Assembly: GCA_947478865.1 (NCBI GenBank)
Contig: CANJXF010000028.1
Span: forward strand, 1-51,838
Source of the DNA: Verrucomicrobiales bacterium
Lineage (GTDB): Bacteria > Verrucomicrobiota > Verrucomicrobiia > Limisphaerales > CANJXF01
Direction of reading: 5' to 3'
DNA length: 51,838 nucleotides
Shown: positions 35,267 through 44,823 of the stretch, in pieces
Numbering within the stretch: position 1 is the stretch's first letter
How the letters are laid out: every line of letters starts with the position of its first letter
Program-made: the position numbers and the translations under genes
Notes under the pieces: generated by a model
What the model was told of the DNA's origin: nothing
The model's input: the letters and a program-made list of their open reading frames with translations, nothing else
The model's database searches: none

Positions 35267-35802
35267 TTCTGTCCCGTCGGTTTCATTTGCTTGGACTGGA
35301 CGAAAAGGAAGTAGGCAATAATTCCAAGAATCACCACGCCGACTACAGCGGCAATAATGATGAACATTTTCGTTCCCTTGTTGCTTTTCTTTTCAAACGG
35401 AGAACTGCCGCCGAAGTGCACCGGCCTGGTTCCGGTTTCGCTGCCCAACTTGACCCCTTGCGGGATAAACATTGTCTGGTCAGGAAGTTTCTTTCCAGAG
35501 GCCGCCGCGGGTTCGCCGGATTCCAAACGCATTTCAATCTGGCCGAGGCGCAGGATTTGACCGGGCTTCAAAACGGCTTCGCCCGTGAACTGCTGGCCAT
35601 TGATAAAGGAGCCGTTGGTGGAGTTGAGGTCCTTGACCACGATATCATTTCCGCGAAGCAGGATTTCGCAGTGATGACTCGAGATCGAGCCTTCGGGAAT
35701 TTGGAAGGAGTTATCTTCCACGCGCCCGATGGTGGTTTTATCCACCTTCAGTTCATAGGCACGTCCGGTTAAACCTTCACTAAGAACGACAAGTCTGGCC
35801 AT
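35227..35802 (-). CDS. FHA-domain protein with C-terminal membrane anchor
   Basis: 191 residues. An FHA phosphothreonine-binding domain fills residues ~1-95: [40 protein letters not shown] (the Gly-Arg and Ser-x-x-His core) and [13 protein letters not shown] (the asparagine motif). A Gly/Pro-rich linker follows, then one membrane helix ([24 protein letters not shown], about 145-168) and a short tail. It probably presents a phospho-binding module at the inner membrane, either cytoplasmic with an anchor or as a signalling scaffold; no kinase lies nearby. The 3' end overlaps hemB by 40 bases in convergent orientation. Confidence 0.85.
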   Translation of the reverse strand: MARLVVLSEGLTGRAYELKVDKTTIGRVEDNSFQIPEGSISSHHCEILLRGNDIVVKDLNSTNGSFINGQQFTGEAVLKPGQILRLGQIEMRLESGEPAAASGKKLPDQTMFIPQGVKLGSETGTRPVHFGGSSPFEKKSNKGTKMFIIIAAVVGVVILGIIAYFLFVQSKQMKPTGQNQLFNQRATSAAA

Positions 35803-35904
35803 AGATAATATTGTGAGCCGATTATGTTCAGTAACTACTTCAAGTCAAACGGTTTCACTGAATTCAATTTTTTGAATCGGGAATCGTGGCCATAGCAAAA
35901 TGCT

Positions 35905-37062
35905 TTAGCTCTTTTCAATCAAGCTCCGAAATTGAGAAAATAACGCCGTGGAATCATGCGGGCCCGGAGAAGCCTCAGGATGATATTGCACGCAGTAAAT
36001 TGGTTTGGTCTTGTGGCGAAGCCCTTCCACCGTCTGGTCATTCAAGTTGATCCGGGTCACTGCGACGTCGGCGGGCAGCGACTTTGCATCCACCGCGAAT
36101 CCGTGATTCTGCGAGGTGATTTCAACCTTCCCGGTTTCCAAATCTTTCACCGGCTGATTTCCGCCGCGATGGCCAAATTTTAATTTGAAAGTTTTTCCGC
36201 CGAACGCCTGTCCAAGAATCTGGTGCCCCAGACAAATGCCGAAAATCGGAATGCCCGTGTTGATCAAGTCTTTGGCCGCCTGCACCGCGTAGCCGAGCGC
36301 CGATGGATCACCGGGGCCGTTGGAAAGAAAAATCCCAGCCGGTTTATATTTCAACGCTTCAGCCGCCGGCGTCGTCGCGGGAACCACTTGCACTTTGAAC
36401 CCCTGCTGGCGCAATCGGCGCAGGATGTTGTATTTCATCCCGAAATCATAGGCGACGATCGGAATAGTCGCCGGAGGCAAAGTGTCGCGCACATTTCGGG
36501 CATCGGGCGCCACGTTGCCGCGCACCAGATTGAAACTCGCGCTCTGCTCATCCTTTTCGTCCCAGAGAAAAGCTTCCTTGTGCGTCACTTCTTTTACGTA
36601 ATCGACGCCGGCCAAACCCGGCCAATTCTTCGCACGCGAAACCGCTTCTGCATCCGAAATATCTTCCGTCGAAATAAACCCGTTCAACGCGCCGCGCACC
36701 CGCAGCTTTTTGGTGAGGGCGCGTGTATCAATCCCTTGGATTCCCGGAATGCCGTTGTTTTTGAGATATTCCTCCAGCGAAAAATCCGCGCGCCAATTAC
36801 TCACGACCGGCGACAACTCGCGAATTACAAAGCCGGCGGCATGCGGACGCCAGGATTCGACGTCCTGCTGGTTCACCCCATAATTGCCAATCAACGGATA
36901 AGTCATCGTGACGATCTGGGCTCTGTAAGATGGGTCGGTGAGGATTTCCTGATAGCCCGTCATTGACGTGTTGAAACAAACTTCACCGCACGCGCTGGCC
37001 GCCGCGCCGAAGCCGCGTCCGCGAAATACCGATCCGTCTTCCAGAGCTAAAATTGCGTTCAT
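35905..37062 (-). CDS. carA: carbamoyl-phosphate synthase small subunit
   Basis: 385 residues. The glutaminase subunit that feeds ammonia to CarB for pyrimidine and arginine synthesis. N-terminal domain: [33 protein letters not shown] and [15 protein letters not shown]. The class I amidotransferase domain has [34 protein letters not shown] with the nucleophile C277, [24 protein letters not shown], and [16 protein letters not shown] with the catalytic His and Glu. Complete. It is not beside carB; the carB piece in the window is 35 kb away and on the other strand. Confidence 0.96.
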   Translation of the reverse strand: MNAILALEDGSVFRGRGFGAAASACGEVCFNTSMTGYQEILTDPSYRAQIVTMTYPLIGNYGVNQQDVESWRPHAAGFVIRELSPVVSNWRADFSLEEYLKNNGIPGIQGIDTRALTKKLRVRGALNGFISTEDISDAEAVSRAKNWPGLAGVDYVKEVTHKEAFLWDEKDEQSASFNLVRGNVAPDARNVRDTLPPATIPIVAYDFGMKYNILRRLRQQGFKVQVVPATTPAAEALKYKPAGIFLSNGPGDPSALGYAVQAAKDLINTGIPIFGICLGHQILGQAFGGKTFKLKFGHRGGNQPVKDLETGKVEITSQNHGFAVDAKSLPADVAVTRINLNDQTVEGLRHKTKPIYCVQYHPEASPGPHDSTALFSQFRSLIEKS

Positions 37063-37220
37063 CAGAATTTAAAAGTCGCGCGATGCTACGACGGGCAGAA
37101 AATCGGTCAAGCGCGAACCAAAAACAAGCGGCACTTTTTTGAGAAAATCAATCAGGAATTCTTCTGAATCCGCTCAGGAGCCCTCCGTTCTCTGATGCGC
37201 CAAGAGGATTAACGCGGCCT

Positions 37221-37997
37221 TCAGGCTGTATCCCACATTTTGCGCAGGAGGTCGCGGCTGTGTTTCAGGTAGGTGTCGTCGTCGCAAAACACTTCCAGGG
37301 TGACGGTGCCGTTGTAGCCGCTTTGCTTCAGCGAATGGATGTAGTGAGCGATGTCGATCGTTCCTGCGCCCAACGGAAGGTGCAGGTCGGCGCTGCCGCC
37401 TTTGTTGTCGTGCAGATGCACGTGCTTGAGTCGTGAGGCATAGGCAGCGAGCAGTTTTTCGGCGGTATTTTCTTCCACCATCAGGTTGCAATGGCCGATG
37501 TCGATGTGCAGGCCGATTTCTGGAAGTGGATCGAGGATTTGGGCGAGCTGTTCGACGCTGTTGAATTTTCCGGGAAGATTTTCAACCATCAAACCGACGC
37601 CATAATCATTTGCGACCGGCAGCAGTTCGCGAAGGCTTTGAAGATTTTTGTCGACGTGAAAATTATTCGGGTGCATCGGCGCCCGCCCATCGGGATGAAG
37701 GTTCATCCAGCGCACGCCGATTTTGGCAAAGGCTTCCAGGCAACGCTTTAATTCTTCAACGGCGGCGCGGCGCAGACTCTCAAAAGGCGACGCGAGCGGC
37801 AGATAATAGGCGGTGTGGCCCACTGCGCCGAGCTGATGCCGGGCGAGCGCGTCATGGATCTCGTTCGGGTCGATAGCCCACACGGCGGCAGCGGGCGGTT
37901 CGATCGTGAGGTCAACAAAGTCTAAACCAATTCTTGCGATCCATTCGATCTCCTCGACGACCGGACGCGCTGGATGATTCATCGCTCCAATCAACAT
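37221..37997 (-). CDS. sugar phosphate isomerase/epimerase-type TIM-barrel protein
   Basis: 258 residues of the AP-endonuclease-2 (xylose isomerase-like) family: IGLDFVDLTIEPPAA, VGHTAYYLPLASPFESLRRA, RWMNLHPDGRAPM, VGLMVENLPGKFNSVEQLA (a metal Glu), IGLHIDIGHCNL (Asp/His), LKHVHLHDNKGGSADLHLPL and GTVTLEVFCDDD. The metal-binding Glu/Asp/His/Glu set is recognisable, so it is probably an active isomerase, epimerase or deglycosylating enzyme; substrate unknown. It starts three bases after the stop of the nucleotidyltransferase gene, as third gene of the fba operon. The ATG at 37982 (MNHPARP) is an alternative start. Confidence 0.82.
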   Translation of the reverse strand: MLIGAMNHPARPVVEEIEWIARIGLDFVDLTIEPPAAAVWAIDPNEIHDALARHQLGAVGHTAYYLPLASPFESLRRAAVEELKRCLEAFAKIGVRWMNLHPDGRAPMHPNNFHVDKNLQSLRELLPVANDYGVGLMVENLPGKFNSVEQLAQILDPLPEIGLHIDIGHCNLMVEENTAEKLLAAYASRLKHVHLHDNKGGSADLHLPLGAGTIDIAHYIHSLKQSGYNGTVTLEVFCDDDTYLKHSRDLLRKMWDTA

Positions 37998-38000
37998 AAA

Positions 38001-38759
38001 TCAATTTTCGAGTTTGATGTGGGCTTCCTCAATTCCAGCGAACCAGGCGCGCGAATCGAGCAATTTGACGTTACGCTTCCACTCCCTCGGATCGTCCGGC
38101 GAATGGCCGGGCAGATGGAGCTGTTCGCGCAGCCACTCGGGCAATTCGCTGGAAACATCGGGGCAAATCCAATCGAAAACCAGAAGCGCGGCCTGGAGCA
38201 ATTGCGTGTCGCTTTCAAGCCGGTTCAACAAGTGTTGCCAGTCGAGGGTTGGGCCGTTGGCGTAGAGTAGATTCCAAACATCTGGCCAGTCGCAGCGTTC
38301 ACGTTGCACCACGTAAAGTTTGTGCCAGAGAAGCTCCTCGGCGGGAACGATGCGCAGTTTCTCATTTCGAATGAAAATAGTCGGCGCCCGCTCGAACCAC
38401 AGCGAGTCCACTTCCGCGCGGCGATTGGCCATCGCCCAAATGACATCAACGATAAATCCATTTCGAGTCGAGCGGTAAATCCAGCCGCGGTCATAAGCGC
38501 ATTGGTTATGATAATCGACAAACCCGGATTCGGTGAGCGCCTGGATAATTGCGTCGCGATCCCGCGGCAGCACCAGCAGATCGAGATCCTTGGTGTCGCG
38601 CCAGCGATTGGTGTAAACCGCCAGGCCAAACGCGCCGGCGAGAAGGAAATCAACTTTGGCCTGGCGCACTATTTTGAGCGCGGCTTCGTAGGCAGACCAT
38701 TCCTCGGGCGCAATAAACTGCGACCAGATCATTTTTTGTCGCGGTCTCTTAGTGGGCAT
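38001..38759 (-). CDS. nucleotidyltransferase-fold protein (AbiEii-like group)
   Basis: 252 residues from ATG 38759. The core AKVDFLLAGAFGLAVYTNRW followed by RDTKDLDLLVLPRDRDAIIQ gives the nucleotidyltransferase G-x-A motif and the DLD metal pair. GFIVDVIWAM supplies the third acidic region and VPAEELLWHKLYVVQRERCD the downstream helix, as in minimal nucleotidyltransferases and AbiEii toxins. No antitoxin-like partner is adjacent. It overlaps the end of fba by 11 bases and is followed three bases later by the TIM-barrel gene. This placement suggests a metabolic or regulatory role rather than a toxin, but that is inference. The ATG at 38732 is an alternative start. Confidence 0.75.
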   Translation of the reverse strand: MPTKRPRQKMIWSQFIAPEEWSAYEAALKIVRQAKVDFLLAGAFGLAVYTNRWRDTKDLDLLVLPRDRDAIIQALTESGFVDYHNQCAYDRGWIYRSTRNGFIVDVIWAMANRRAEVDSLWFERAPTIFIRNEKLRIVPAEELLWHKLYVVQRERCDWPDVWNLLYANGPTLDWQHLLNRLESDTQLLQAALLVFDWICPDVSSELPEWLREQLHLPGHSPDDPREWKRNVKLLDSRAWFAGIEEAHIKLEN

Positions 38760-39777
38760 AAAGTTCAGATCGTTCAAGCGCTTCGGAATAGCGGGCACGT
38801 CGGGCCGCGTTGTTCATGCGGGCGCGATGCAGCAATGCATCCTGGGCGGCAGCAATCTGACTCGGATCACCGTGCCAGGCTTTTAGGGCAGGGGATTGCA
38901 AGGCGCGGCCAAAAGAAAAGCTCAATTCCCAAGGCGCGCTGTTGATCTCGTTCATGGCGTTGAGATGCGCGGTGGCAAGTTCGTCGCTTTGTCCGCCCGA
39001 GAGGAAAACGATTCCGGGCACCGCTGCGGGAACGGTTTCGCGAAGGCAGAGCAACGTAGCTTCGGCGACCTGACGAACGTTGGATTGTCTTGGGCAATCC
39101 TGCCCGGCGATGACCATGCTCGGCTTCAACAACATTTCTTCGAGCCGAACCTTGTGCGCGAATAATGCGACGAAAACGGCTTCAAACGTCGCGACGGTGA
39201 CTTCGAAACAGCGTTCGATGGAATGACGGCCTTTCATCAATATTTCGGGTTCGACAATCGGGACCAGGCCCGCCTCTTGCGCCAGCGACGCGTAACGAGC
39301 CAGGGCATGCGCGTTGGCTTCAATGCAGAAATCCGTCGGGGTTTTTTCGCCGATGGAAATGACCGCGCGCCATTTGGCGAACCGCGCGCCGAACTGCGTG
39401 TATTCAGCAAATCGTTCGCGTAATCCGTCAAGGCCTTCGGTGACTTTTTCGCCGGGAAAATTGGCCAGCGCCTTCGCCCCCCGATCCACCTTGATGCCGG
39501 GGATAATCCCCGCGCCGGCGAGCATTTCAGGAATGGGAATTCCCGCGCTCGTCTTCTGGCGAACCGTTTCGTCGAACAAGATGACGCCGCTGATGAACTC
39601 TGATAAACCCGGCGTCGCGCAGAGGAGTTCGCGATACACGCGGCGCGTTTGTTCGGTCGAGACGACGCCAACACTCTGGAAGCGCTTCTCGATCGTGGGA
39701 TGGCTTTCGTCCGCGGCCAGAATCCCTTTTCCGGGCGCGACCAGTTGTTTGGCGAGAGCGGCGAGATCAGTGTTCAT
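38749..39777 (-). CDS. class I fructose-bisphosphate aldolase
   Basis: 342 residues. Cleaves fructose 1,6-bisphosphate in glycolysis and acts in reverse in gluconeogenesis. Class I eukaryote-type landmarks: LVAPGKGILAADESHPTIEK, YRELLCATPGLSEFISGVIL, FDETVRQKT, IIPGIKVDRGAKAL, FAKWRAVISIGEKTP, GLVPIVEPEILMKGRHSIER, and LLKPSMVIAGQDCP with the Schiff-base lysine. FLSGGQSDELATAHLNAMNE, WELSFSFGRALQSPALKAWH and the C-terminal ALERSELYAH complete it. Residues 1-3 before ATG 39777 were dropped as non-conserved. First gene of a three-gene operon with the nucleotidyltransferase and TIM-barrel genes. Confidence 0.93.
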   Translation of the reverse strand: MNTDLAALAKQLVAPGKGILAADESHPTIEKRFQSVGVVSTEQTRRVYRELLCATPGLSEFISGVILFDETVRQKTSAGIPIPEMLAGAGIIPGIKVDRGAKALANFPGEKVTEGLDGLRERFAEYTQFGARFAKWRAVISIGEKTPTDFCIEANAHALARYASLAQEAGLVPIVEPEILMKGRHSIERCFEVTVATFEAVFVALFAHKVRLEEMLLKPSMVIAGQDCPRQSNVRQVAEATLLCLRETVPAAVPGIVFLSGGQSDELATAHLNAMNEINSAPWELSFSFGRALQSPALKAWHGDPSQIAAAQDALLHRARMNNAARRARYSEALERSELYAH

Positions 39778-40007
39778 CCTGTGCATTTACCTTTCCTGGT
39801 GGGTGTTTGTATTCGGCGACCCTTTTGGCGTTTGGATAATGACGTTCGAGCCTCCCTGCGGATCGATGGAAAACGTTTTTTTCAGGTCGAAAGATATCAT
39901 CGGCGCTCCTTGAATTTTAACTACGTTATCACTGGGGAAAATGCAAGGGGACCCGCTCAGAAGAAACTGCGCAGAGGAGCTTGAAATGCCTCCGAGATTC
40001 CGTCGGG

Positions 40008-40259
40008 TTATTTCCTCTTTAGAAGATAACTGACAAATGAGCCCAAACCGGAGAAGCGAAAGCGCGGATCAACGTAGCGTTCAATAACGTAGAACGCGAA
40101 GTAGTAGAAACGGCAGAACGCCCAAACCGCCAGCGCCAGGAGCACCGCTTCTTTGACAGTTGGATTCTCCAAGATTAACAAGGTCGCAGAGACCGTGCCG
40201 ATGACGAGGAACAGGACGGCTTTGAGTTTGATCCAGCGCGCGTCGGCCAGGTCTTTCAT
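40008..40259 (-). CDS. small membrane protein, hypothetical
   Basis: 83 residues with two membrane helices (LKAVLFLVIGTVSATLLIL, about 12-30, and AVLLALAVWAFCRFYYFAFY, 38-57), then a basic C-terminus FVSYLLKRK. The tail VIERYVDPRFRFSGLGSF looks conserved in PVC small proteins, but I know no function. It lies 39 bases downstream of the YncE-phosphoesterase gene on the same strand and may be co-transcribed. Confidence 0.6.
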   Translation of the reverse strand: MKDLADARWIKLKAVLFLVIGTVSATLLILENPTVKEAVLLALAVWAFCRFYYFAFYVIERYVDPRFRFSGLGSFVSYLLKRK

Positions 40260-40298
40260 AAAAGAATTTTGTGCATTGCTCGCGCGGTTCGCAGTGGC

Positions 40299-42950
40299 TC
40301 AATCATCGTCCACGACCATCGTCACCGCCCAGGAGGGATAGGGGATTTTTGAACCTTTTTGAGCGTTCCAGATAATACGGTTGAACAAATCTTCGGGGCA
40401 TTGATCAATTTCTTCGAGCGGCAATTTTGTGGAGGCAATCGCGTATTTTTTCTGCACCGGATCGCGAATCGCCTTAATCTCGGGATTCATCTGGTCGAGC
40501 GGAATGAGGTTCGGGACAACATCGAACGGCGTGAAATCCGGTTCGTTTTGGAAGCAGGCAGCCATCGGCGTGGCGGACGCGTCCATCTGGCTCATGGGCG
40601 GCAGGCCAAGCATTAACTCCATCGTGCGCATGAGGCTGGTTTGATTGTAATTCACGCTGATCACTTTTTTACGTTTCGTGTAAGGGCTCACGACGTAAGC
40701 CGTCGTGCGATAGCCGCTCACATGATCCCACCCGGCCTGCGGATCATCTTCAATGGCGAAGATGCAGGTCTCTTTCCAGAATTTGCTGTGACTGATCGCA
40801 TCGACGATCCGGCCGAACGCGAGATCGTTGTCAGCGACCATCGCGGCGGGGGTAGGCGAGCTGGGCCTGGCTCCCGCGCAATGGTCGTTGGGTAGAAGAA
40901 TGATGCTCAGGTTGGGCATTTCACCTTTCGCCTCAAATGCATGCAGCTCTTTAATGAATTGTGCCGCGCGGAAAACGTCTGGCACGGCGAGGTTCCAACC
41001 AATGGTGTTGGTCATCAGGTGCGGGGCCAATGAGGCCACGCCGGGGACCGAGCTGATTTCGATCTCCCCGCGCTGGTTAATGAAGTCATCATAGAATTCG
41101 CGGAACTTCGGGTCGCTGCGTCCCTTTGGATTTTTCCATCCGGTGTGGCCGAGGGCAAATTCGCCGTAGTCGCGAAAGGTCTTTCCGTGCGCCAGCACGT
41201 TGTCCCAAATAAATCCGCCGGGCGAATAGGCCATTGCATCGATGGCCTCGGCAGTTCCGCCAAACGGGTAGCTGCGCGGGAATCCTGCGAACGATTTTTC
41301 GATGTAATCGGTCGCGAATGCCGTGTCGGCCCATTGATGTCCGTCTGCGCTGAGAATTCCCGAGCAGTAAGTGTTATCCAATAGAACGAAATCCCGCACC
41401 ATCTTGTGCTGGTTGGGTGTGATTTTTTCCCCGAAAATGCACAGCTCCGCATCGCCGTTTCCTTCCTTGATATCGCCGAGCACCTGGTCGTAGGTGCGGT
41501 TTTCTTTGATGAGATAAACGACGTGCTTGAAGACCGAAGGTTCCCCGACGCGTTCGGGCACTGGTTGCGGTGCACGATTGGCGCGGGCCGGCTTCAATGC
41601 TTCCTGCATGACTTCGTCGCGGTAATTGCGCAGAACAATTTTGGTGTGCGCCGCGAGTTCTTTCTTATGGGGAACGGGAATCAACGACAAGGTCCCGGCG
41701 TAATCGTGGCTGTTATATTTCGCCTGGTTGACCGGAAGCGTCCCTTTGATGTTGGCGACGTAAAGTGCAGCCCGTTTTTTATCGTAAGCGATGGCCCCGG
41801 GAAACCAGCCGGTCGGAATCAGGCCGAGTAATTTTGATTTACCAATTCGAAATGAAACTGCGGCGACGGCGTTTTGACTTCCGTTGCAGACGTAAAGCAC
41901 CTCGCCGCGCGCATCGAACGCCAGCGCATTTGGACTCGCGCCAAAAATATCGTTCGCATGCCAGCGCAAAGAAATCGTCTCGATAACGGTATCTTTGCGC
42001 GAATCAATTACGCTGATGGTGTCGCTGCCGGCGTTTGCGACGCAGACGTAGCGTCCGTTCGGGCTGACCACCATTCCCGAAGCGTGCAGGCCGGCCATAA
42101 TTTCCTTGGTCACTTTTCCGCTGGCCAAATCAACGACGGAAACTGAGCCTTCGTTGGCGATGAATCGAACGGGATCAACGCGCACCGTTGTTCCGCGACC
42201 AGCGGGCCCGGTCGCGCTGTCGGATGCGGGACGGCGTCCGCCCCAGTTGCTGACGTAAGCTTTGCTGCCGACCAGGACGACATCGTAGGGCAGCGCGCCG
42301 ACGTCGGTTTGGCGCAGTAATTTTCCTGACGGAAGTTCGAGTTCCAGAAGGCGATTGGAGAGATTCCCGGCAACGTAAAGGCGCTTGCCATCGTGCGACA
42401 CAGCCAAGCCGGCCGGGATTTCATCTTTTCGGCGCGGTGCATCGGCCGCAGGAAGCGCGATGGAGTTCTGTCCGGCGATCTTGCGGTCGCTGCTGACGGA
42501 AAAGACCTTAATCGTGCCGTTGACGTCCGAGAGGAAAAGTTTTGAACCATCCGGCGAGAACGTCAGGCCGGTATAGCTGCCGCGGGCGGCGGTATCGGGC
42601 TTCAGGATTTCCGGAGAAACAACGTCGGTTGCACTGGGCTTGGCTGCTTGTGGCAAAGGGATCTGCTGAAGAATGGTGCCTTGGGCGGGATCGATGACGA
42701 TGAGTTCATTCAAGCCCGAGGTGACGAGCAAGGCCGAGTCAGGACTGAGGGCCGCCATTTGTGGGCGCATTTTGCGCAGCTCGATTTGCCGTCCAGCGGG
42801 AGTCAGGATTTGGTTAACGGGAGTAACCGTTCCGTTTTCATCGTTTCTCCCGACCTTTTCCAGATCGTCCGCACGCAAAATGAAAGTCGCAGCGAGAAGC
42901 GTGGAGAAAATTGCCGCCAAGGGGCGCCAAGGGAATTTCAATCGGTTCAT
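40299..42950 (-). CDS. exported YncE-like beta-propeller fused to phosphoesterase domain
   Basis: 883 residues from ATG 42950, with signal peptide (PLAAIFSTLLAATFILRADD). Residues ~60-440 are a seven-bladed YncE/surface-antigen-type propeller: MAALSPDSALLVTSGLNELI, YTGLTFSPDGSKLFLSDVNG, AVSHDGKRLYVAGNLSNRLL and SPNGRYVCVANAGSDTISVI. From ~480 comes a PF04185-type phosphoesterase: VFKHVVYLIKENRTYDQVLG (E-N-R-T metal site), LLDNTYCSGILSADGHQWAD, ILLPNDHCAG, and CIFAIEDDPQAGWDHVSGYR with the family's D-D-x-Q-x-x-x-D-H. Probably a periplasmic phosphomonoesterase or phospholipase-C/acid-phosphatase type enzyme; substrate unknown. The propeller-first fusion is common in Bacteroidetes and Verrucomicrobiota. 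Confidence 0.85.
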   Translation of the reverse strand: MNRLKFPWRPLAAIFSTLLAATFILRADDLEKVGRNDENGTVTPVNQILTPAGRQIELRKMRPQMAALSPDSALLVTSGLNELIVIDPAQGTILQQIPLPQAAKPSATDVVSPEILKPDTAARGSYTGLTFSPDGSKLFLSDVNGTIKVFSVSSDRKIAGQNSIALPAADAPRRKDEIPAGLAVSHDGKRLYVAGNLSNRLLELELPSGKLLRQTDVGALPYDVVLVGSKAYVSNWGGRRPASDSATGPAGRGTTVRVDPVRFIANEGSVSVVDLASGKVTKEIMAGLHASGMVVSPNGRYVCVANAGSDTISVIDSRKDTVIETISLRWHANDIFGASPNALAFDARGEVLYVCNGSQNAVAAVSFRIGKSKLLGLIPTGWFPGAIAYDKKRAALYVANIKGTLPVNQAKYNSHDYAGTLSLIPVPHKKELAAHTKIVLRNYRDEVMQEALKPARANRAPQPVPERVGEPSVFKHVVYLIKENRTYDQVLGDIKEGNGDAELCIFGEKITPNQHKMVRDFVLLDNTYCSGILSADGHQWADTAFATDYIEKSFAGFPRSYPFGGTAEAIDAMAYSPGGFIWDNVLAHGKTFRDYGEFALGHTGWKNPKGRSDPKFREFYDDFINQRGEIEISSVPGVASLAPHLMTNTIGWNLAVPDVFRAAQFIKELHAFEAKGEMPNLSIILLPNDHCAGARPSSPTPAAMVADNDLAFGRIVDAISHSKFWKETCIFAIEDDPQAGWDHVSGYRTTAYVVSPYTKRKKVISVNYNQTSLMRTMELMLGLPPMSQMDASATPMAACFQNEPDFTPFDVVPNLIPLDQMNPEIKAIRDPVQKKYAIASTKLPLEEIDQCPEDLFNRIIWNAQKGSKIPYPSWAVTMVVDDD

Positions 42951-43047
42951 GAGATAACAAGTCTCAGCACCTGACGCGATTGCGCAAGCATTCTTCAATC
43001 GGACGGAATTAAGTCCGATTGCAACTGGCGCTGGAAGAAATGGAAAC

Positions 43048-43641
43048 TTAGTCCGCCTGCTTCAAGCGAATCCGGCGGTATTCCATCTGGCCGCGGTCCC
43101 CTTCAAAGCCGATCGGTCCGGTCGCGGGAACGGGCAACGCCTCTTCCAAGACCTCGCCATTACAGGTGCAATGGGCCACCCCGCCTTTGACGGTCACGAC
43201 GATTTCGTTCCAATCCTGCGGTTTATATTTTTTGAGTGTTTTGTATTTGTCGGGACCAGCCACGAGGTAATCGCGGCATTGCAACTGCGGTTTACGGATA
43301 AAAATCCCGCTGTCCGCGTTGATCGCTGAACGGAACTCCAGTTTCAAAACAAAATCTTTGGGGAATTCCCGCGTGGTCCAGATGATTTGCATCAGGCGCG
43401 GTTCGCGCGGGTTCACCACCAATATTCCATCTTTTGCGGAATACCGTTTGTCGACGCTTTCCGTCTTTCCATCGAAGTTATTGGTGATGTAACCCCAGCC
43501 GGTCAGGTCTTTGCCGTTGAAGAGGCTGATGTAACCAGGTTCCAGCTTGAAATTGTCGGCGTGCGCCACGGTTAAAGTCAGTGATCCAAGAATTACGGCG
43601 ACGAGGTGGAGATAATTAACGCGAAAGATTTTCATAATCAT
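43048..43641 (-). CDS. exported DUF1080 (3-keto-disaccharide hydrolase-like) protein
   Basis: 197 residues from ATG 43641. Signal peptide VNYLHLVAVILGSLTLTVAH. The DUF1080/LamG-like jelly roll begins YISLFNGKDLTGWGY and has KRYSAKDGILVVNPREPRLM, WTTREFPKDFVLKLEFRSAI, ADSGIFIRKPQLQCRDYLVA, DWNEIVVTVKGG and PIGFEGDRGQMEYRRIRLKQ. DUF1080 proteins include 3-keto-glucoside hydrolases, working with Gfo/Idh oxidoreductases. The frame is open for 84 residues upstream, but those look random and lack a signal. It is divergent from the haemoglobin gene (208-base gap). Confidence 0.88.
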   Translation of the reverse strand: MIMKIFRVNYLHLVAVILGSLTLTVAHADNFKLEPGYISLFNGKDLTGWGYITNNFDGKTESVDKRYSAKDGILVVNPREPRLMQIIWTTREFPKDFVLKLEFRSAINADSGIFIRKPQLQCRDYLVAGPDKYKTLKKYKPQDWNEIVVTVKGGVAHCTCNGEVLEEALPVPATGPIGFEGDRGQMEYRRIRLKQAD

Positions 43642-43849
43642 AGTTTGGTGCCGGGAAAGTTGCACCCACGACGCCCGAGGGATCAAGCGGCAAATAAAAT
43701 CCGGGCGAGGAACCAGAGGAATCGGTTTCGGAAAAATGAAATCGTGTCGAGGTCTCAATTGGGTGAGCCGATGCGCGCATTTCCCGAGATTTGATAGCGC
43801 ACAGGTTGTGGTTGCAAGTGGAAGAGTTGTGTTATGGTGGGTTGAACTT

Positions 43850-44224
43850 ATGTCATCACCGCGACCCGACATCGCCACGGAAAACGATATCAAACTTCTC
43901 GTGGATTCGTTTTATGACAAGGTTAACGCAGACGATTTGCTGTCGCCGATCTTCAACACGCTGGCCAAAGTCGATTGGAAAAAGCATCTGCCGACGATGT
44001 ACCTTTTCTGGAGTTCCATCCTGCTGAAAACAAATTCGTATCGGGATCAGCCCTGGCCAAAACACGCCGTGCTCCCGGTTGATGCCGCTCACTTCCATCG
44101 CTGGCTGACGTTATTTAAAGCGACCGTGGACGAACATTTTTCCGGGCCGAAATCGGTTGAGGCGAAGAACGCGGCGGCAAGTATTGCTGATACGTTCCAA
44201 AACCGACGGCAGCTTTTTCGTTAG
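43850..44224 (+). CDS. group III truncated haemoglobin
   Basis: 124 residues. TrHb3 family: ENDIKLLVDSFYDKVNADDL, LSPIFNTLAKVDWKKHLPTM, YLFWSSILL, PWPKHAVLPVDAAHFHRWLT with the proximal-His region, and LFKATVDEHFSGPKSVEAKN. Group III globins bind O2 or NO and are linked to respiration or NO defence. No haem oxygenase or NO-related gene lies beside it. ATG 43850 is chosen because upstream in-frame sequence runs through the shared divergent promoter zone with DUF1080. Confidence 0.88.
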   Translation: MSSPRPDIATENDIKLLVDSFYDKVNADDLLSPIFNTLAKVDWKKHLPTMYLFWSSILLKTNSYRDQPWPKHAVLPVDAAHFHRWLTLFKATVDEHFSGPKSVEAKNAAASIADTFQNRRQLFR

Positions 44225-44322
44225 TTCTTCAAGCGTCAGTTCAAAAAATAATGCCGCGCGCTTGAGGTTCCTTTGTTTGATTGCGCATCGCGCCGCCACG
44301 TGTGCTATTTTGTGATAAAGCT

Positions 44323-44823
44323 ATGCCGATTTACGAATTTGCCTGCCCAAAATGCCGCCGGATTTTCAACTTTCTTTCCAAGCGGGTCGAGCCGGATCGC
44401 TTGCCGGCTTGCCCGAAGTGCGGCAACAAGAAGTTGATCAAACAGATGAGTAGTTTTGCGGCGCTGAAGGGAGCCAAGGAAACGACTTCGACTTCGACTG
44501 ACCCGGTTGAGCATGGGATGCCGGATGTGGATGATCCTCGCATGATGCGCGCCATGGCCGAGATGGAGCGCGACATGGCGCACATGGACGAAAATAACCC
44601 AAAACACATGGCGCAAATGATGCGAAAGATGAAGGAGTTTTTGCCCGCGGGTTCCACTCCGAAAGAGTTCGAAACCGCCATAAAACGCCTCGAATCCGGG
44701 GAGGACCCGGAAAAAATCGAAGCCGACATGGGCGATGTGTTTGGTGAATTTGGCGGCGATGGAGAATCGCCGGGCGGCAGTGGTGCCGGATTTGATCGCG
44801 ATTCCGGCCTTTATGATTATTAG
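44323..44823 (+). CDS. FmdB-family zinc-ribbon protein
   Basis: 166 residues. The N-terminus MPIYEFACPKCRRIFNFLSK and LPACPKCGNKKLIKQMSSFA give the two CxxC pairs of the FmdB/CxxC_CXXC_SSSS zinc ribbon. The remainder is a long acidic, methionine-rich tail (MMRAMAEMERDMAHMDENNP, MAQMMRKMKEFLP), unusual compared with the ~80-110-residue typical members, ending Gly-rich. Function unknown; the family is named from an Fmd operon regulator. ATG 44323 is obvious from the motif. Confidence 0.85.
   Translation: MPIYEFACPKCRRIFNFLSKRVEPDRLPACPKCGNKKLIKQMSSFAALKGAKETTSTSTDPVEHGMPDVDDPRMMRAMAEMERDMAHMDENNPKHMAQMMRKMKEFLPAGSTPKEFETAIKRLESGEDPEKIEADMGDVFGEFGGDGESPGGSGAGFDRDSGLYDY

Noticed and set aside
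38001-38759. AbiE-type toxin-antitoxin system
   Set aside because: Only the nucleotidyltransferase-like gene is present; neighbours are metabolic genes and no AbiEi-like regulator is seen.
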